Source: Prevotella sp. UBA2756 (lineage in GTDB: Bacteria; Bacteroidota; Bacteroidia; Bacteroidales; Bacteroidaceae). Taken from it: a stretch of DNA of 8,112 nucleotides. Each line of letters begins with the position of its first letter. The stretch's first letter is position 1. The notes beneath the pieces are model-generated. The model ran no database searches, had not been told where the DNA came from, and worked only from the letters and a program-made list of their open reading frames with translations. This document shows positions 5,482 to 8,112 of this stretch, in pieces. The DNA is taken from assembly GCA_002353205.1 (NCBI GenBank), contig DEJE01000027.1, positions 1 to 8,112 on the forward strand. Direction: 5' to 3'. Both the position numbers and the translations under genes were made by a program.

Positions 5482-7800
5482 TCACTTGTACTTCTTCACC
5501 CTTTCGTCGTTGATCACTCCGCTCCAGTTGAGGCCGAAAGCGAAGTCGTAGACATTGCCGTCGGCATCGCGATAGCAACGCATGTCGCGCGGCACGTCCT
5601 CGAGCTGTTCCTCTACGGTCTTCATGTCGGCGGGCATCTGCATGGGCAACAAGGCCGAAGGTTCGCTCTTGCCGCTGATGATGTCGAGCAGAGCCTGATG
5701 CTGCACGTTGAACGAAATGAGGATGACGTCTGCCTGCGGCTCTATCTCTGCCAGCACGATGGGGCGTCCTGTCTCAATAATGACCACGACGGGCTTCTGT
5801 CCCATGGCCTTCTTCGTGTCGGCCACCATCACCATGTCGTCGCGGTTGTAGGTTTTCACCGTCTTTCCCTTGAAGCTGCGGTTGGTGGTCGACTCCATCG
5901 GGTCGCCGCCAGCTATGCTCACGGCACGCGCATCGGCAGCGGTATAGTCCTCATACTGCAGACTGAAGGGCACGTATCCGTTGCCACCCTGCTTCACGTC
6001 GTCGGTGCTGTAGCCGACACCAGTGCTGGGCTCCTCGATGAGACAGATGGCGAAGTCGGCCTGTTCGGGCGTATCCACCACGTCGAAGTATTTCCTGACC
6101 AATGCAAGGTCGATGGGCTCCACGGTCTTCTCTTCCGAAACGCCGCCCCACATGCCGGGGATGGCTGGGAAATGGCGCTTGGGGACGTACACCTTCTTCC
6201 TGTCTTTGACGGGGAGCGCCGTGGCATGGTTCTTCAGCATCACCACCGATCGGAGCTGTGCTTCATAGCCTTCTTTCATGAACTCGGGCTTGCCGACGAC
6301 CGTCTCCGTCACCGCAGGATCGAGATAGGGATTCTCGAACAGTCCGACGCGGAACATATTGAGCAACAAACGGCGGGCCGAGAGCTCGAAACGCTGGCGT
6401 GCACTCTCCTCTCCGAATTCCTTTGCCCACATCTGGTAGGCTTCGATGACAGGCCCAATCTCATTGTTGCCGCCAAACTGGTCGACGCCAGCCAGCAAAA
6501 TCTTGTAGTGACGCTCGGCCTCTGTCAGCGCCTCAACGCCCCATGGCTTGCCACCGCGCGGGCTGTCGAGCACCTTCATGTCCTTCGTGATGCCCCAGTC
6601 GGTGCAAACCACGCCCTCGAAGCGTGCCTCACCGCGCAGTTGCTGTTCTATCATCCACTTGCTGAAGCTTCCGCCCACGTTCTCGCCCGACGGATCCTGA
6701 TTCCACAGGATGCTATAGATGGGCATTACGGCCGAGGCCATCAGCGTTCCGCCGTCGAGTTTGAACGCACCGTCGACGAAAGGCCGTTTGTGCATGGCGA
6801 GATTCTTGCCTGGATAGACGGCGTACTTGCCCGAAGCGAAGTGCGAGTCGCGCCCACCCTCTTGCGCACCATAACCATACCAGTGCTTCACCATGGCGTT
6901 AACGCTCTTCATGCCCCATCCTTTCGTCTCGGGTGTGGTCTGAAAGGCATCACAATAGGCACGCGCCATGTCGGTGGCCAACTGCGGGTCTTCGCCGAAG
7001 GTGCCGTTGAAGCGGAACCATCGTGGTTCGGTGGCGATGTCCACCTGTGGCGATAGTGCCGTGGCAATGCCCAGGGCACGGTATTCTTCCGATGCAATCT
7101 CTCCGAAGCGGTGCACCAGTTGCGGGTCGAAAGTGGCAGCCAGACCGAGCGATGTCGGCCAGAGCGATATTTGTCCACCGGCGCCTGCATTGAACTCGGT
7201 CGTTGCCTTTGCCTCGTGGCGCGGGTCAGAACTGGTATTGGCAGGGATGCCGTGGTCGAGCCCCTCGACGAAGGCCTGCATGTTATTGTTCCAAGCTGCC
7301 GCCACTGCCGGACTCTCCACGCCCGTCACCAGGACAGCGCGCAGATGGTCGTCGCGCAAGAAACGCTTCTGGTCGTCGCTCAGCGCCGAAGCCTTCGCAC
7401 CACTCTCGTCGAACGCCTTGCCGCCGTAGGTGGACGCTCCGAAGCCCATACGATCTACCATAGGCACCGACTGATGGCTGCTGTAGAGCATCAGACCGGC
7501 AATCTCTTCCACAGAGAGCTGTCGGGCCAAGTCGGCTGCGCGCTCCTGTGCCGTGAGACGCCAGTCCTCGTAGGCGTCGAGCGAATCGTTTCTGTTCAGG
7601 TCTTTGAACACATGGCCGTCGATATGGAGCAGCTTCACACCCGACTGCGGCGAATAGCCCAGCGTGGGGCCGTCGGTCTGATCCACAAACTCAAACGGGC
7701 TGTCGTCTTGATCAGACAGTCCCGTTGTGCTGCATGCGGTAGTACCCATCAGCAGTATGCCGGCAAGGGCAAAGATATAAATATTCTGGTTGTATTTCAT
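5482..7800 (-). CDS. GH3 family beta-glucosidase-like lipoprotein
   Basis: This 772-residue GH3 enzyme belongs to a subgroup distinct from the neighbouring GH3. The N-terminus has a hydrophobic signal followed by GTTAC, making C23 a lipobox-like acylation site. The -3 Thr is not the preferred residue. The acidic SDQDD run (29-33) lies a little after the Cys. The HVFKDLNRNDSLDAYEDWR segment (63-81) precedes the barrel. Visible motifs are SDPRHE (191-196), EPRWFRFNGTFGEDPQL (258-274), K305-H306 and the nucleophile D401 in VVCTDWGIT. The second domain runs to about 760 and includes ETGRPIVLAEIEPQ (676-689). There is no C-terminal FnIII-like domain. The acid/base residue is not evident to me. It is the first gene of the probable operon, 65 bp before the next GH3 and 39 bp after the gene cut by the window edge. 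The likely role is oligosaccharide trimming at the envelope, with substrate unknown. Confidence 0.9.
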   Translation of the reverse strand: MKYNQNIYIFALAGILLMGTTACSTTGLSDQDDSPFEFVDQTDGPTLGYSPQSGVKLLHIDGHVFKDLNRNDSLDAYEDWRLTAQERAADLARQLSVEEIAGLMLYSSHQSVPMVDRMGFGASTYGGKAFDESGAKASALSDDQKRFLRDDHLRAVLVTGVESPAVAAAWNNNMQAFVEGLDHGIPANTSSDPRHEAKATTEFNAGAGGQISLWPTSLGLAATFDPQLVHRFGEIASEEYRALGIATALSPQVDIATEPRWFRFNGTFGEDPQLATDMARAYCDAFQTTPETKGWGMKSVNAMVKHWYGYGAQEGGRDSHFASGKYAVYPGKNLAMHKRPFVDGAFKLDGGTLMASAVMPIYSILWNQDPSGENVGGSFSKWMIEQQLRGEARFEGVVCTDWGITKDMKVLDSPRGGKPWGVEALTEAERHYKILLAGVDQFGGNNEIGPVIEAYQMWAKEFGEESARQRFELSARRLLLNMFRVGLFENPYLDPAVTETVVGKPEFMKEGYEAQLRSVVMLKNHATALPVKDRKKVYVPKRHFPAIPGMWGGVSEEKTVEPIDLALVRKYFDVVDTPEQADFAICLIEEPSTGVGYSTDDVKQGGNGYVPFSLQYEDYTAADARAVSIAGGDPMESTTNRSFKGKTVKTYNRDDMVMVADTKKAMGQKPVVVIIETGRPIVLAEIEPQADVILISFNVQHQALLDIISGKSEPSALLPMQMPADMKTVEEQLEDVPRDMRCYRDADGNVYDFAFGLNWSGVINDERVKKYK

Positions 7801-7839
7801 AGGGGTGTAGTTTTATCACGCGAAAAGAAGAAGGAAGAG

Positions 7840-8112
7840 CTATCCGCCGGACAGCATCTTCACTTCGTCCAGATTTTTACCTAAGGTTTGAGCAATCTGC
7901 TCCACGGTCTTGCCTGCATCAAGCAGCATTCTGACTGTGGTTCGCAGCATGTCCTGCTGCTCGGTAAGCTGTGCTTGTTTTTCTTCGAGCAGAGCTTTCT
8001 GCTCGGAGAGCTGAGCTTTCTGCTCTGTCAGCTGGGCCTGCTTTTCTTCTAGCTGGGCCTTTTGCTCCGTCAGTTGGGCCTTCTGCTCAGTCAGCTGGGC
8101 CTTTTGCTCTGT
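7840..8112 (-). CDS. 3' end of a coiled-coil protein, possibly Rpn/PD-(D/E)XK nuclease family
   Basis: An open frame enters from the right edge of the window and ends at the TAG at 7840-7842, giving 90 visible C-terminal residues. The first 56 are eight gapless seven-residue repeats of the TEQKAQL type, strongly predicted to form a coiled coil. The last 34 (ending LGKNLDEVKMLSGG) look like a small helical module, with GKTVEQIAQTLGKNLDEV resembling the 'sieeIaeitglsleeI' ending of Bacteroidota Rpn family nucleases/putative transposases. The catalytic domain would lie outside the window, so the family call is an inference from the tail alone. An unrelated coiled-coil protein is possible. The gene ends only 39 bp before the GH3 lipoprotein gene, with no terminator between them. 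Confidence 0.6.
   Translation of the reverse strand, partial: TEQKAQLTEQKAQLTEQKAQLEEKQAQLTEQKAQLSEQKALLEEKQAQLTEQQDMLRTTVRMLLDAGKTVEQIAQTLGKNLDEVKMLSGG
7945..8112 (-). repeat. Tandem 21-bp repeat coding for heptads, at least eight units
   Basis: Eight consecutive 21-bp units encode TEQKAQL (three times), EEKQAQL, TEQKAQL, SEQKALL, EEKQAQL and TEQQDML. The array continues beyond the right edge. Units differ mainly at synonymous third positions (CAG/CAA, AAG/AAA, CTG/CTC/CTA/CTT), so the array is not a fresh duplication. Because 21 is a multiple of three, gain or loss of units would keep the reading frame. Confidence 0.9.

Larger units (their letters stand above)
1671..7800 (-). other. Probable three-gene glycoside hydrolase operon (GH3-GH3-GH53)
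   Basis: Three intact minus-strand genes are separated by 65 and 35 bp, with no terminator hairpin or promoter box in either gap. All three carry export signals, so the group works on extracellular or periplasmic carbohydrate. An endo-galactanase plus two exo-acting GH3 enzymes suggests stepwise breakdown of plant cell-wall material. No SusC/SusD, sensor, or GH2/GH35/GH42 galactosidase is present in the window. No promoter is visible in the 39 bp before the first gene. Confidence 0.7.

Noticed and set aside
3923..5551. Long plus-strand open frame of 542 codons
   Set aside because: It lies antisense to the well-supported GH3 gene, shows no recognisable domain, and is rich in His, Val and Leu as expected of the complement of a GC-rich gene.
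5404..7056. Long plus-strand open frame of 550 codons
   Set aside because: It is antisense to the GH3 lipoprotein gene and overlaps the end of the other antisense frame. Composition is that of a shadow frame and no family is visible.
7840..7950. Internal start giving a 36-residue C-terminal peptide (from the Met in QQDML), as in intragenic Rpn antitoxins
   Set aside because: No ribosome site at useful spacing is visible before that ATG, and the nuclease identity of the parent gene is itself unproven.

Overview
The window looks like Bacteroidota DNA, most likely Prevotellaceae. The M20 hydrolase is of the Bacteroidetes ArgE' type. Two secreted GH3 enzymes and a GH53 galactanase form a saccharolytic cluster. 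Promoter-like boxes fit the Bacteroidetes TAnnTTTG pattern, and the translation leaders are A-rich. This is inferred from sequence style and remembered family features, not from a database search.

Layout: a plus-strand M20 metallohydrolase gene (43-1110), probably the N-acyl-citrulline/ornithine deacylase of arginine synthesis, faces a minus-strand block. The convergent gap (1111-1670) holds no convincing gene but is rich in structure. It has a cluster of alternating palindromic copies of an AAATGAGCC-type unit (1234-1341), a strong bidirectional intrinsic terminator (1496-1523), and a 13-bp perfect inverted repeat (1599-1634). It also has a good minus-strand promoter match (1584-1614), which together with the terminator outlines a possible small RNA of about 90 nt.

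From right to left on the minus strand lie a GH3 lipoprotein (5482-7800), a second GH3 enzyme with a C-terminal FnIII-like domain (2936-5416) and a GH53 endo-beta-1,4-galactanase (1671-2900). The gaps are 65 and 35 bp, so they are probably one operon. The endo-galactanase would cut beta-1,4-galactan chains and the GH3 enzymes would trim oligosaccharides from their ends. Neither a SusC/SusD pair nor an obvious exo-beta-galactosidase lies in the window, so the set looks like one part of a larger locus or a dispersed set. The three enzymes carry different export signals.

Upstream of the operon, only 39 bp away, is the 3' end of a gene cut by the window edge (7840-8112). It encodes eight consecutive seven-residue coiled-coil repeats followed by a small helical tail, resembling the C-terminus of Rpn/PD-(D/E)XK nuclease 'transposase' proteins.

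I did not find a clearly new multi-gene system. The items most worth a second look are the palindrome cluster, the candidate small RNA, the heptad-repeat protein end and the sorting-tail-like C-terminus of the GH53 enzyme.
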